A stretch of 64,000 bases of DNA from NCBI GenBank assembly GCA_964291335.2, contig OZ219748.1, forward strand, positions 310,001-374,000, read 5' to 3'. Of the stretch, positions 43,142-52,113 are shown in pieces; the first letter of the stretch is position 1, and every line of letters starts with the position of its first letter. The notes below the pieces were generated by a model, which saw only the letters and a program-made list of their open reading frames with translations, was not told where the DNA came from and did no database searches. The DNA is from G964291335 sp964291335. GTDB lineage: Bacteria > Chloroflexota > Dehalococcoidia > Lucifugimonadales > UBA3495. The position numbers were made by a program, and so were the translations under genes.

Positions 43142-43999
43142 ATGAAATTTACCAAGATGCAAGGGGCTGGCAACGACTATATTTATATTGACGCTCGGTC
43201 AATAGAAGCAGACTGGCCTGCTCTCGCCCGGGCCATGAGCAACCGACACTTCGGGGTTGGCGGAGACGGATTGATTATCCTCCTGGATTCGGCCCGGGCC
43301 GACTTGCGAATGCGTATGTTCAACGCCGATGGGTCCGAAGGCGAAATGTGCGGCAACGGAATTCGCTGCTTTGCCAAGTTTGCCATAGAGCGGGAAATTG
43401 TTCCGCCTTCCCGAGATGGTCTTGCCATTGATACTATGGCTGGGGTACGGACGGTTTACCCGGTTTACCGCGGCAACAACGTGGTCGGGGCGCGGGTCTC
43501 TATGGGGCAACCCGGGCTGAATCCTTCGGACATACCGGTCAGCCTGGACCCATCGTTAAACTCCGCGCCGGGGCCGGTGCTTCACTACCCAATCCACCCG
43601 GGCGATTTTCGCCTGTTCCTTTCTTTCGTGTCTATGGGCAACCCCCACGCGGTTACCTTCATCGACCAGCCGGTAGGGGAGTTTCCTTTGCACAGCATTG
43701 GGCCGCTGGTAGAAGGACACCCGATTTTCCCCCGGCGCGTTAACTTCGAGATAGTGAACCAGGTAGATTCCACCCACTTGAACGCTCGAGTATGGGAACG
43801 GGGTTCCGGAGAGACTATGGCCTGCGGCACCGGCGCCGGCGCCATTGCGGTAGCCTCCCGTCTGCAAGGACTGGTGGCAGACCGGGTTAACATAACCCTT
43901 CCCGGAGGCACTCTGACGGTCGAATGGGATGGGGTTGGCGAGGTCTTTCTGGAAGGCCCGGCCGAGGAAGTTTTCAATGGGGAATGGCAGCAGCGGTAA
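43142..43999 (+). CDS. dapF: diaminopimelate epimerase
   Basis: A 285-residue PLP-independent racemase that converts LL- to meso-diaminopimelate for lysine and peptidoglycan. The two catalytic cysteines are in GEMCGNGIRCFAKF (about residue 72) and TMACGTGAGAIAVA (about residue 228). The N-terminus MKFTKMQGAGNDY and the FVSMGNPHAVTF motif are diagnostic. It is followed by dapL, so the cell appears to make LL-diaminopimelate by the one-step aminotransferase route and then epimerise it. Confidence 0.97.
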   Translation: MKFTKMQGAGNDYIYIDARSIEADWPALARAMSNRHFGVGGDGLIILLDSARADLRMRMFNADGSEGEMCGNGIRCFAKFAIEREIVPPSRDGLAIDTMAGVRTVYPVYRGNNVVGARVSMGQPGLNPSDIPVSLDPSLNSAPGPVLHYPIHPGDFRLFLSFVSMGNPHAVTFIDQPVGEFPLHSIGPLVEGHPIFPRRVNFEIVNQVDSTHLNARVWERGSGETMACGTGAGAIAVASRLQGLVADRVNITLPGGTLTVEWDGVGEVFLEGPAEEVFNGEWQQR

Positions 44000-44119
44000 G
44001 CAGGGCCGCCAAAAAACGCACCAGCCCGGGCTGGGGTGAACCGACGGTAACCCGGCAGCAATGCAACGCTGTTGTCGCCATTCAGTCATTCTTTTAGATT
44101 AAGGGAGTAGAGCAGCCGG

Positions 44120-45295
44120 ATGAACTTCTCTGCCCGTTTAGGCAAACTTGCCCCCTACCCTTTTGTGGAAATATCGCGCATTATTGCCGAAAAGCGGGCC
44201 GCGGGAGCCGATGTGGTTACCTTCGGCATCGGCGACCCGGACATACCCACACCGCAACCGATTATCGACCGGTTATTGACCGCCGCCCAGCGCCCGCCTA
44301 ACCACCGTTACCCCGAAACCGACGGGCTGCCGGAAATGCGGCGCGCTATTGCCGAGTGGTATCAGAACCGTTTCGGCGTCTCTCTGGAGCCGGACCGCGA
44401 GGTTCTGCCCCTGATTGGCGCCAAGGAGGGCATCGGACATGCGGCCTTTTGCTTCCTGGACCCGGGCGACCTGGCCCTGGTGCCTGACCCGGCCTACCCG
44501 GTGTATGGCGTAGGAACCATGTTCGCCGGGGCGGAAAGTTACATAATGCCCCTGCGGGAGGAGAACGGTTGGCTGCCGGATTTAGCCGCGATACCTGCTG
44601 ACGTGGCCCGGGCCGCCAGGGTAATGTGGCTTAATTATCCTAACAACCCGACCAGCGCCGTTGCCAACGCCGCAGACCTGGCTGATTGCGTCGCTTATTG
44701 CCGGGAGAACGACATTGCCCTGCTCCACGATGCCGCCTATAGCGAGGTGGGCTACAACGGCTACCGCGCGGTAAGTATGCTGGAGCTGGATGGGGCCAAA
44801 GACGCCGGCATTGAGTTCCATTCCCTTTCCAAGAGTTACAACATGACTGGCTGGCGAATGGGTATGGCAGTGGGCAATGCCGACATGATTAGAGCCCTGT
44901 TCCAAATCAAGGCCAACCTGGATTCCGGTGTTCCCCAGGCAATCCAGGAGATGGCCATGGAGGCGTTGACCGGCCCACAGGACTGTATTGAGGAGAACCG
45001 GGTTATCTATCAGCGGCGCCGGGATCGGGTGGTCAGCGCCGTCCGAAAGTTGGGCCTGGCGGTGGAAGTTCCCCAAGCCAGCCTGTATGTCTGGGCGCGG
45101 GTTCCCGAGGGGTTTACCTCTGCCCAATTCGCCGCCCGATTGCTGGAAGAAATGGATATTGTGGTAACCCCTGGTTCCAGCTACGGCCAGTACGGGGAAG
45201 GTTATATCAGGCTTTCACTGACCACCCCTGATGAACAGGTGGAAAAGGGCTGCCAGCGTCTCGAATCCTGGGCTGTACCGGCCCATGAGGGATAA
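44120..45295 (+). CDS. dapL: LL-diaminopimelate aminotransferase
   Basis: A 391-residue class I aminotransferase. Starting with RLGKLAPYPFVEISR, it has GIGDPDIPTP at residue 37, the WLNYPNNPTSAVA cofactor loop and the PLP-lysine motif HSLSKSYNMTGWRMGMAVG. The R-x-SLTTPDEQVEKG end resembles the DapL2 class used by Chloroflexi and archaea. DapL converts tetrahydrodipicolinate plus glutamate directly to LL-diaminopimelate. The neighbouring dapF strengthens the call over other class I aminotransferases such as AspC or MalY. Its 3' end overlaps hflX by 11 bases. Confidence 0.9.
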   Translation: MNFSARLGKLAPYPFVEISRIIAEKRAAGADVVTFGIGDPDIPTPQPIIDRLLTAAQRPPNHRYPETDGLPEMRRAIAEWYQNRFGVSLEPDREVLPLIGAKEGIGHAAFCFLDPGDLALVPDPAYPVYGVGTMFAGAESYIMPLREENGWLPDLAAIPADVARAARVMWLNYPNNPTSAVANAADLADCVAYCRENDIALLHDAAYSEVGYNGYRAVSMLELDGAKDAGIEFHSLSKSYNMTGWRMGMAVGNADMIRALFQIKANLDSGVPQAIQEMAMEALTGPQDCIEENRVIYQRRRDRVVSAVRKLGLAVEVPQASLYVWARVPEGFTSAQFAARLLEEMDIVVTPGSSYGQYGEGYIRLSLTTPDEQVEKGCQRLESWAVPAHEG

Positions 45296-46460
45296 ACCCA
45301 TTCGGAAAAAAACCGTCTCGACTGAACTGGAGCGGGAAAGGGCTGTTCTGGTTGCGGTTGAAGTAAAAAACAAGGCTAATCTCTGGGAGTTGGCTGATAC
45401 CCTGGATGAGTTGGCGTATCTGGCGAGCGCCGCCGGGGCTGAAGTGGCCGGGAGAATAACCCAGCGCGCCGACCGGCTGACGCCCACCTACGTGGGCAAG
45501 GGCAAGCTGCAGGAAGTTCAGGAGCTGATTGCCGATACCCGTTCCGATACGGTTATCTTCGACGACGAATTAACCCCTACTCAGCAGCGCAACCTGGAGT
45601 CGGCCCTGCAAGTTAAGGTCATTGACCGTACCGCCTTGATTCTGGACGTTTTCGGGAGGCATGCCCGCACCCACGAAGGCAAACTGCAAGTGGAGCTGGC
45701 CCAGCACCAGTACCTTCTGCCCCGTTTGGTCGGCCAGTGGTCCCACCTGGAACGGCTGGGAGGCGGTATCGGCACGCGCGGGCCTGGCGAAACCCAGTTG
45801 GAAACCGACCGCCGTTTGATTCGTCGCCACATTCAGCGCATTCAGCAGGAACTGGACAAAGTGCGGGAGCGGCGTTCCATCTACATCAGCCGCCGCAAGA
45901 AGGCCAGCATCCCGATGGCTACCCTGGTAGGCTATACCAATGCCGGCAAGAGTACGCTGTTCAACGCCCTAAGCGACGCCAGAGTGGAGGCGGAAGACCA
46001 GCTGTTTTCCACCCTGGACCCGGTTACCCGGCGTATTCGTCTGCCGTCGGGCGACGAACTGCTGCTCACCGATACGGTAGGTTTCATCCAGAAACTGTCT
46101 CCGATGGTAGTGGCGGCCTTTCGGGCTACCCTGGAGGAACTGGCTGAGTCGGACATCCTGTTGCATGTGCTGGATATTACCCACCCCAGGGCTGCCGAGC
46201 AAGCGGAGGTGGTGGAAGAAACCCTGGAAGATTTGGGGCTGAGCGAAAAGCCCCGTCTTCTGGTTATCAACAAGATGGACCTGCTGGGCGGTGGACCGGA
46301 GGCTTTTCCGCCTCCGCCATTGGGTTTGAGTAATTACCCCGGCGTCCCGGTTTCTGCTGCCCGGGGGTGGAACCTGGATTTGCTGCTGGCAGAGGTGGAA
46401 ACGCAGCTGGTTCACCTGGACCGCCCCATCACGGTTTTACATTCGCCTCCCCGGGTTTAA
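45285..46460 (+). CDS. hflX: ribosome-associated GTPase HflX
   Basis: A 391-residue GTPase that splits stalled or hibernating ribosomes. An N-terminal domain with TPTYVGKGKLQEVQELI is followed by a helical linker with the glycine-rich GGGIGTRGPGETQLE. The G domain has G1 GYTNAGKSTLFN, the switch region STLDPVTR, G3 DTVGFIQ and G4 NKMDLL. The ATG 45285 lies in the dapL 3' end, so they are coupled; the open frame from 45231 is unsupported. The C-terminal extension after the G domain is short. Confidence 0.95.
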   Translation: MRDKPIRKKTVSTELERERAVLVAVEVKNKANLWELADTLDELAYLASAAGAEVAGRITQRADRLTPTYVGKGKLQEVQELIADTRSDTVIFDDELTPTQQRNLESALQVKVIDRTALILDVFGRHARTHEGKLQVELAQHQYLLPRLVGQWSHLERLGGGIGTRGPGETQLETDRRLIRRHIQRIQQELDKVRERRSIYISRRKKASIPMATLVGYTNAGKSTLFNALSDARVEAEDQLFSTLDPVTRRIRLPSGDELLLTDTVGFIQKLSPMVVAAFRATLEELAESDILLHVLDITHPRAAEQAEVVEETLEDLGLSEKPRLLVINKMDLLGGGPEAFPPPPLGLSNYPGVPVSAARGWNLDLLLAEVETQLVHLDRPITVLHSPPRV

Positions 46461-46544
46461 ACGGAAACGGAACCCGGTCAAAACCAGCCCCCCTTTCGCG
46501 AGAGGCCCCCGGATGCCCCGACCGGTTGGTTCGCACAATAGACG

Positions 46545-46588
46545 TTATGTAATGTTTAACCAGTATCTTCCGACTTTTCTTTACATAA
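46545..46588. repeat. split inverted repeat TTATGTAA ... TTACATAA after hflX
   Basis: Eight-base perfect arms at 46545-46552 and 46581-46588 with a 28-base spacer, about 90 bases after the hflX stop. The core resembles the palindromes near 34.4 and 35.8 kb. The rest of 46461-46665 shows no gene. Confidence 0.4.
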
Positions 46589-46665
46589 TGGTCATTGATG
46601 CCGGTATGACCAGCGGCAGTTCATCCGTTTCAACCGCAGAACCCCGCAGCTGACCAATACAGGGT

Positions 46666-46693
46666 TGCGCCCCTGGCCGGTTCCCCATATAAT
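46666..46693 (+). promoter_or_regulatory. promoter of the tRNA cluster
   Basis: TTGCGC (46666-46671) and a perfect TATAAT (46688-46693) are 16 bases apart and end 22 bases before the first tRNA. Confidence 0.7.
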
Positions 46694-46715
46694 TGTTTAA
46701 CCAACCGGTAAACTA

Positions 46716-46791
46716 GGGCGGTTAGCTCAGCGGTTAGAGCGCCTCGTTCACACCGAGGAGGCCGGAGGTTCAAATCCTCCATCGCCCACCA
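46716..46791 (+). tRNA. tRNA-Val (anticodon CAC)
   Basis: The acceptor GGGCGGT pairs with ATCGCCC, followed by A and an encoded CCA. The anticodon arm is CCTCG-TTCACAC-CGAGG and the T loop is GGTTCAAATCC. It is the first of four tRNAs on this strand. Confidence 0.95.
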
Positions 46792-46834
46792 TGCCAATAG
46801 CTGGCGGGGTTTGACAGCATAGTGGTTTCAGCAT

Positions 46835-46920
46835 GCCGAGGTGGCGGAACGGCAGACGCGCTGTGTTCAGGGCGCAGTGTCCTTACGGGCGTGTGGGTTC
46901 AAATCCCACCCTCGGCACCA
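46835..46920 (+). tRNA. tRNA-Leu (anticodon CAG)
   Basis: The acceptor GCCGAGG pairs with CCTCGGC, followed by A and CCA. The anticodon arm is CTGTG-TTCAGGG-CGCAG, and the long class II variable arm (TGTCCTTACGGGCG) is expected for leucine. Confidence 0.95.
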
Positions 46921-46987
46921 ACCAATAACATGCTCCGGGGCCGCTCATTCTGTTGAAGCCGTCCCTTCAGCGGATACCGGCAAGCGG

Positions 46988-47063
46988 GCGCTTGTAGCTC
47001 AGTGGATAGAGCGCTGCCCTGCGGAGGCAGAGGTCGTGGGTTCGAATCCCGCCAAGCGCGCCA
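46988..47063 (+). tRNA. tRNA-Arg (anticodon GCG)
   Basis: The acceptor GCGCTTG pairs with CAAGCGC, followed by G and CCA. The anticodon arm is CTGCC-CTGCGGA-GGCAG. The GCG anticodon reads CGC and CGU without needing A34 deamination. Confidence 0.93.
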
Positions 47064-47112
47064 TACCAGTTTATGTAAACAGTTTTGCACCAGCTCGCCT
47101 CGGTGCTTTTCC

Positions 47113-47189
47113 GGGCGGTTAGCTCAGATGGTTAGAGCGCCTGCTTTACACGCAGGAGGTCACTGGTTCGAGTCCAGTACTGCCCACCA
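47113..47189 (+). tRNA. tRNA-Val (anticodon TAC)
   Basis: The acceptor GGGCGGT pairs with ACTGCCC, followed by A and CCA. The anticodon arm is CCTGC-TTTACAC-GCAGG. It shares its first 15 bases with the CAC isoacceptor upstream, consistent with local duplication and divergence. Confidence 0.95.
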
Positions 47190-47243
47190 CGGATTGCCCT
47201 ACGGTTTTCCCGGCTGATTTGGCAGCTGAAAGGGTAAACTCAA

Positions 47244-47699
47244 TTGCCTGACCGGACATTCAACAAGCAGACAACCCCCCCGGAAAAGACCGACAGCAAG
47301 CCGGTTCTCCTGTCCGGGGGCAACCCTCAGATTGCCAAAGCCGACGGCGATGCCCCCGTTCAAGCCTACATCGCAGCCATGCCGGGCTGGAAGAGTGAAG
47401 TCGGCCGGCGTATTGACGCGCTTATCGTGCGTACTGTGCCTGACGTGCGTAAAGCTGTTCGGTGGAACTCGCCCTTCTACGGCGTTGCGGGTCAGGGCTG
47501 GTTCCTGAGCTATCACGTATTCACCCGCTATATAAAGGTAACTTTCTTCAACGGAGTATCCCTGCAACCCGTACCGCCCGGCTCGGGAAAAGACAAGGAC
47601 TCGCGCTGGATCGACATTTGCGAGGACGCTCTTGACGAGGCGCAGCTGGCTGCGTGGGTCCAACAGGCAGCTGCTCTGCCCGGTTGGCGCGGGTTCTGA
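47244..47699 (+). CDS. DUF1801/YdhG-like protein
   Basis: A 151-residue protein. After a polar N-terminus it has VQAYIAAMPGWKSEVGRRIDALI, KAVRWNSPFYG, GWFLSYHVFTRYIKVTFFNG and WIDICEDALDEAQLAAWVQQA. This is the DUF1801 fold, related to frataxin-like or intracellular iron-handling proteins such as YdhG/FrxA. No catalytic residues are known for the family. The TTG at 47244 is the most likely start, with GAAAGGG upstream. It follows the tRNA cluster by 54 bases and may be read through from it. Confidence 0.8.
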   Translation: MPDRTFNKQTTPPEKTDSKPVLLSGGNPQIAKADGDAPVQAYIAAMPGWKSEVGRRIDALIVRTVPDVRKAVRWNSPFYGVAGQGWFLSYHVFTRYIKVTFFNGVSLQPVPPGSGKDKDSRWIDICEDALDEAQLAAWVQQAAALPGWRGF

Positions 47700-47946
47700 A
47701 AACCCGGAACGTTTCTTTCGTCGGCCTTCGTCCGCTTCCCGTTTTGGTTGCACCGATGAACAACGCCCGAAGCCCTTCTCCCCGATTTCGGTCTCTGACG
47801 CTTGGGATGGGCGTTCAACCCGGGCATTTGTCCGCAATTTCCAGAGCATTATGTAAAAGAGAGCTTGCTTCAGAGTCATCGGCAGCTGCCTTCTCTACCC
47901 CCGCCGACTCAATATCTGTGGCAGAACCCGGCAGTGAGGCGCCGCC

Positions 47947-49683
47947 ATGGCGGTAGAAACCATGAACGAACAAGTGCGCTACGAACCCGACGATGCTCCG
48001 CCGCACCTGGTAACCCTGGGCGCGGGTTTCCAGGCGGCCATGCTGGTTGTGGCGCCGGTGGTTTTTACCGTGGTAATAGTGGCGCGAGCGGCCGACCAGC
48101 CCGAGGCTTACGTTTCCTGGAGCGTCTTTGCGGCCCTCCTGGTCAGCGGAATTGCTACCGTCCTTCAGGCTGTTCGGGTAGGACGAATAGGGGCCGGGCG
48201 CGTACTGATTATGGGTACGTCCGGGGCATTCATCGCGGTCTGCGTTGCGGCCCTGGCCAATGCCGGCCCGGCCACCATGGCCAGTCTCATAGTCGTGTCG
48301 TCGCTGATTCAGTTCCTGATGGCCTGGCGGCTGGCGCTCCTGCGCCGGATTTGTACGCCGGTGATTACCGGCACGGTAATCATGCTTATTGCGGCGACGG
48401 TCACGCCAATCGTCTTCGATACTCTCACCTCCGGGCCGGACAACGCCTCGCCGATAGCCGCTCCGCTGGCGGGACTGACTACTATAGTTGCGGTTGTCGT
48501 ATTGATTTTGCGCGCTGCGCCGCGCTGGCGGCTCTGGTCGCCGGTAATCGGCATAGCAGCCGGCTGCGCCGTGTCGCTCCCTTTCGGCCTGTACGACTTG
48601 CAGCCGGTGCTGGACGCGCCCTGGGTGGGCGCTCCCTTCAGCGCATGGCCGGGATTGGACGTAACGCCGGGCGTGGAGTTCTGGGCATTGCTGCCGGCTT
48701 TTATCGTAGTTACCCTGGTGGGCGCCATAGAAACTGTGGGGGACGGGGTGGCTATTCAGCGGGTTTCCCAGCGGCAGTTGCGCGCCACCGACTTCCGGGT
48801 GGTTCAAGGTTCACTCAACGCTGATGGTGTGGGCAACCTGCTGTCCGGCATCGCCGGCACCCTGCCTAATACCACCTATTCGACCAGCATTTCGCTGGCC
48901 GAAGTTACCGGAATTGCCGCGCGCCGCGTGGGGGCGGTAATCGGCCTTTCCTTGCTGACTGTTGCCTTCTTCCCCAAGTTTACCGCCCTGTTGATTGCCA
49001 TACCGGGCCCGGTAGCCGCCGCTTATGTCATTGTATTACTGGGAATGTTATTCGTGCAGGGCATGAAAATTATCATTCAGGACGGGGTTGACCATCGCAA
49101 GGCGGCAATTGCAGGAACTGCTTTCTGGCTTGGCGTGGGCTTCCAGAATCAATGGATATTTCCGGAGCTGCTGGGCGACGGGTTCCTGAGTGTGCTGCTG
49201 GGCAATGGCATGACTTCCGGGGCCATTGTCGCAGTGGCAATGGTGAGTTTCATTGAGTTGACCGGCCCGCGAAGAAAGCGCTTGAACGTCAACTTTGACG
49301 CAGACACTCTGGCGAAGCTGCAGGAATTTCTGAAGGAGTTCGCGACCCGGGCCGGGTGGAGTGCCGCTGCAACGGAACGGCTCCTCCTGGTGGGGGAAGA
49401 GGCCCTGGGCAGCTTGACTGAGGAGGCGGGCCCGGAAAACGGCAATGGCCGACGCCTGGCCGTAACTGTCCGGGCGGCCCGCAATAACGCCGAGTTAGAA
49501 TTCGTTTCGGCGCTGGCCACAGACAACCTGGAGGATCGGCTGGCCTACCTGGGCGAAATGCCGGATATACCCGAAGACCGCGAGATTTCCTTCCGTATTC
49601 TGCGCCACTATGCATCGTCGGTGCGACACCAGAAATACCATGACGTGGACATCGTAACCGTCAACATCGCAAGGCAAGACTAG
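47947..49683 (+). CDS. NCS2-family (xanthine/uracil-type) permease fused to a HATPase-like domain
   Basis: A 578-residue protein. Residues 20-455 form a transporter of about 12-14 helices with NCS2 traits: RVLIMGTSGAFIAV, RICTPVITGTVIMLIA, the TLVGAIETVGDG motif in the conserved TM8 region, and LLSGIAGTLPNTTYSTSISL, which resembles the NCS2 signature. NCS2 members carry purines, pyrimidines or ascorbate with H+ or Na+. Residues 460-578 are soluble and resemble a GHKL/RsbW-type fold (ATERLLLVGEEALGSL as a degenerate N-box), ending RILRHYASSVRHQKYHDVDIV. The usual glycine boxes for ATP are not obvious, so nucleotide binding is uncertain. It has no regulator gene next to it. Confidence 0.85.
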   Translation: MAVETMNEQVRYEPDDAPPHLVTLGAGFQAAMLVVAPVVFTVVIVARAADQPEAYVSWSVFAALLVSGIATVLQAVRVGRIGAGRVLIMGTSGAFIAVCVAALANAGPATMASLIVVSSLIQFLMAWRLALLRRICTPVITGTVIMLIAATVTPIVFDTLTSGPDNASPIAAPLAGLTTIVAVVVLILRAAPRWRLWSPVIGIAAGCAVSLPFGLYDLQPVLDAPWVGAPFSAWPGLDVTPGVEFWALLPAFIVVTLVGAIETVGDGVAIQRVSQRQLRATDFRVVQGSLNADGVGNLLSGIAGTLPNTTYSTSISLAEVTGIAARRVGAVIGLSLLTVAFFPKFTALLIAIPGPVAAAYVIVLLGMLFVQGMKIIIQDGVDHRKAAIAGTAFWLGVGFQNQWIFPELLGDGFLSVLLGNGMTSGAIVAVAMVSFIELTGPRRKRLNVNFDADTLAKLQEFLKEFATRAGWSAAATERLLLVGEEALGSLTEEAGPENGNGRRLAVTVRAARNNAELEFVSALATDNLEDRLAYLGEMPDIPEDREISFRILRHYASSVRHQKYHDVDIVTVNIARQD

Positions 49684-49803
49684 CGCGCTGTCCGGGTCAG
49701 CCGGTTTCATGTTCAAGCCGGGGCTTTCGGGCCGACCCCGGCTTGCGCGTTATGCAAAGCCGGCCCGTTGGGTAATAATCATACCGATTGAAGGAGTAAT
49801 GCT

Positions 49804-50238
49804 ATGGCGGAATATATACCATCAACCAGAGACTGGGTGCGGGAACAGGTGGAGTTGTACGAAGGCAGCAACGGCGCCCAAGGCACAACCTTGCGGGATA
49901 CCGGCTTGCCGGTGATTATTGTAACCAACCGGGGCAACCGGACCGGGGCCATAAGAAAGACCCCGCTGATGCGCGTCAAGGATGGCGATAATTACGTGCT
50001 GGTGGGTTCCCAGGGCGGCGCTCCTGACCACCCGGCATGGGTCTTCAATCTGCGAGCCGATAATAAAGTGGAAGTCAGAGATGAGGCCCGGGTCTGCTCC
50101 ATGCAGGTAAGAGAGGTATCCGACGAAGGGGAGCGAGCGCGTCTTTGGCAACTGGCGGTGGCGGCCTACCCGCCCTACGACGAGTACCAGCAGCGAACCA
50201 CTCGCCGCATCCCGGTGTTCGTGGCTGAGCCGGTCTAG
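49804..50238 (+). CDS. deazaflavin (F420)-dependent nitroreductase-family protein
   Basis: A 144-residue DDN/DUF385 protein with the split-barrel core TGLPVIIVTNRGNRTGAIRKTPL, VLVGSQGGAPDHPAWVFNLRADNKVEV and a C-terminal PVFVAE. The first block contacts the cofactor phosphate and the second the F420 ring in Mycobacterium Ddn and relatives. It therefore suggests that the organism makes F420, although no F420 biosynthesis gene is in the window. The ATG has GAAGGAG upstream. The substrate is unknown. Confidence 0.9.
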   Translation: MAEYIPSTRDWVREQVELYEGSNGAQGTTLRDTGLPVIIVTNRGNRTGAIRKTPLMRVKDGDNYVLVGSQGGAPDHPAWVFNLRADNKVEVRDEARVCSMQVREVSDEGERARLWQLAVAAYPPYDEYQQRTTRRIPVFVAEPV

Positions 50239-50280
50239 CCCCATCAGACCGGAGGAGGGCGCCTTCAGCCGGAGAACTGC

Positions 50281-50303
50281 GGGGAGGGTGGGCAGCCCTC
50301 CCC
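50281..50303. terminator. possible hairpin between the nitroreductase and GMC genes
   Basis: GGGGAGGG and CCCTCCCC form a perfect eight-pair stem with a seven-base loop between two convergent genes. No T-run follows. Confidence 0.4.
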
Positions 50304-50334
50304 GGGCAGTATCCCGTAATGCCAGGGCAGCCGG

Positions 50335-51912
50335 TCAGCCGGCCGCCACCCACTCGGCAGCCCGTTCCCCAATCATAATGGCGGTTGGGTGCAGCCCCCC
50401 GGAACGGGGAATGCGCGGCACTACCGAGGCATCAACTACCCACAGGTTCGCTACGCCCTTAACCCGGCAATATTGGTCCACCACCGCCATCGGGTCAGAG
50501 TCAGGCCCCATTTTACAGGTGCCGGAAACGTGCCGGGCAGTACCCACCGTTTGGCGTATCCAGAGGTCCAGCGCAGCGTCGTCGGACAGCACCTCATCCG
50601 TCGGGGTGATCCGATAGTCAAGCACCGCTTTATAGGGTTCCGATTCCAGCAGACGCGCGGCGAACCGGACTCCCTCCCGCACTCGGCGTTGATCCTCCGG
50701 GTGCTGGAGGTAACAGTAATTGAAATCAGGCTGTACCCTTGGGTCCGCTGAGGCGAGGCGCACATACCCGGAGCCTTCCGGCAGCCCAAGAGTGCAGGAA
50801 ACCCGGGCCGACTGCTCCGGAGGAACCGCGCCGGTGTGGTAGCGACTTCTCACCCCCCGCACCCTTTCTTCCCGTTCATCCACCACATTGCTGGTGCGGA
50901 GCAGCATATCGTTCACCTCTTTTGCTCCGGTGGAGGTATAGTGCAGGCTGAAATGGGGCGCGTCCAGGTCCGGGGCCAGGCTTACGCCGTCCCTGACCTT
51001 GAAGCTGATGTGGGCGCTAAGGTGGTTCCAAAGGCTTTGACCCACGCCGGGAAGCTCTTTAACGACGGGAATACCGAATTGCTCCAGCTGCTCCCGGGGT
51101 CCAACTCCCGACAGCATCAGCAATTGCGGTGAGCGAAGGGCGCCGGCGCTCAGCACCACCCGCTCTGCCGCCAAAGTAAAAACCTCACCGCCGCTTTCCG
51201 CCACCACGCCCACGGCCCGGTTGCCCTCAAACAGCACCTTCTGCACGTAAACCTCACCCCGAACCGTCAGGTTCAGCCGGTGGCGTATCGGGTTCAGGTG
51301 GGTAACAGCAACGCTCATGCGCATTCCGCCCAGATTGTTGGTCGGCGCCACGCCGATGCCGGTCGGGTCAGAACCATTAGTGTCTGCTACCGGCGCATAC
51401 CCCTCCTGCCGGCAGGCGTCATGAAAGGCCCGCTGAATTGCCGGCCAGGCGCTGCTCTGGCGGCGGCGCACCGGCATGGGGCCTTCAGCGCCGTGAAAAT
51501 CATCCCGAATATCCAGGTCCCGCTCCATCTTGCGGTAGAAGGGCAGCACCCTGGCGTAGGCCCACTGGTCATTGCCCAGGGACGCCCACGAATCGAAGTC
51601 TTCGGGCAGGCCCCGCTGCATGGCCTGGCCGTTTATCGACGACCCGCCGCCGATTACTTTGCCCTGGGCCACGTGGATTTCACCCTGCTCCTCGGTGATG
51701 GCGCCGCGCAAGGCCCAGTTATGTTCCGAGTCGGGGGCTTCAGCGTAACGGGTATGCCCGAACTTCACCTCATCGGGCAGACCCGCCGGGTCAGGGTAGT
51801 CTTTGCCCGCTTCCAGCAGAAGTACGGACAGACCCGGGTTTTCTGCCAGGCGGCTGGCCAGCACTGCGCCGGCGGCGCCGCCACCGACAATAATCACGTC
51901 ATACTGCATCAA
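50335..51912 (-). CDS. GMC-family FAD oxidoreductase (choline dehydrogenase-like)
   Basis: A 525-residue flavoprotein. FAD binding is shown by DVIIVGGGAAGAVLASRLAE at the N-terminus, the GMC signature by VIGGGSSINGQAMQRG and VLSAGALRSPQLLMLSGVG, and the active-site and C-terminal part by RHVSGTCKMG and SGGLHPTAIMIGE, with His as the base. GMC enzymes oxidise alcohols such as choline, sugars or polyethylene glycol. No betaine-aldehyde dehydrogenase is nearby, so the substrate is open. The ATG at 51912 has AGGAG upstream. The divergent region toward the surface-protein gene contains a GGTAT-C-ATACC palindrome. Confidence 0.92.
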   Translation of the reverse strand: MMQYDVIIVGGGAAGAVLASRLAENPGLSVLLLEAGKDYPDPAGLPDEVKFGHTRYAEAPDSEHNWALRGAITEEQGEIHVAQGKVIGGGSSINGQAMQRGLPEDFDSWASLGNDQWAYARVLPFYRKMERDLDIRDDFHGAEGPMPVRRRQSSAWPAIQRAFHDACRQEGYAPVADTNGSDPTGIGVAPTNNLGGMRMSVAVTHLNPIRHRLNLTVRGEVYVQKVLFEGNRAVGVVAESGGEVFTLAAERVVLSAGALRSPQLLMLSGVGPREQLEQFGIPVVKELPGVGQSLWNHLSAHISFKVRDGVSLAPDLDAPHFSLHYTSTGAKEVNDMLLRTSNVVDEREERVRGVRSRYHTGAVPPEQSARVSCTLGLPEGSGYVRLASADPRVQPDFNYCYLQHPEDQRRVREGVRFAARLLESEPYKAVLDYRITPTDEVLSDDAALDLWIRQTVGTARHVSGTCKMGPDSDPMAVVDQYCRVKGVANLWVVDASVVPRIPRSGGLHPTAIMIGERAAEWVAAG

Positions 51913-52049
51913 GCTCTCCTTCGGCCATCGGTTGTTGACTATTCACGCATCAATTTACTGCGCTATGGTATCATACCACCCGGCCAACCTTTTCAGAGCA
52001 GAAGGAGCGGTATTCCCCCGCCGGAGCTTCTCTGCTAAAATCAATAGTC

Positions 52050-52103
52050 GCAACCTGACTTCTCTGACAGCAAGGGTTGCTTCAACCAACTTTGCAACCT
52101 GAC
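52050..52103 (+). repeat. 10-base direct repeat upstream of the surface-protein gene
   Basis: GCAACCTGAC occurs at 52050-52059 and 52094-52103. GGTTGC at 52075-52080 forms an inverted partner between them. The second copy ends at the GAGG ribosome-binding site of the ATG at 52114. Confidence 0.4.
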
Positions 52104-52113
52104 GAGGCAAACT

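Noticed and set aside
42104..43162. A 352-codon minus-strand open frame over miaA
   Set aside because: It is antisense to a complete MiaA and reads as low-complexity Gln/Gly/Arg-rich sequence with no family motif.
47802..48824. Long open frames of over 300 codons on both strands within the permease gene
   Set aside because: The permease frame in this region has clear membrane helices and family motifs. The alternatives are Gly/Arg/His-rich shadow frames typical of GC-rich DNA.
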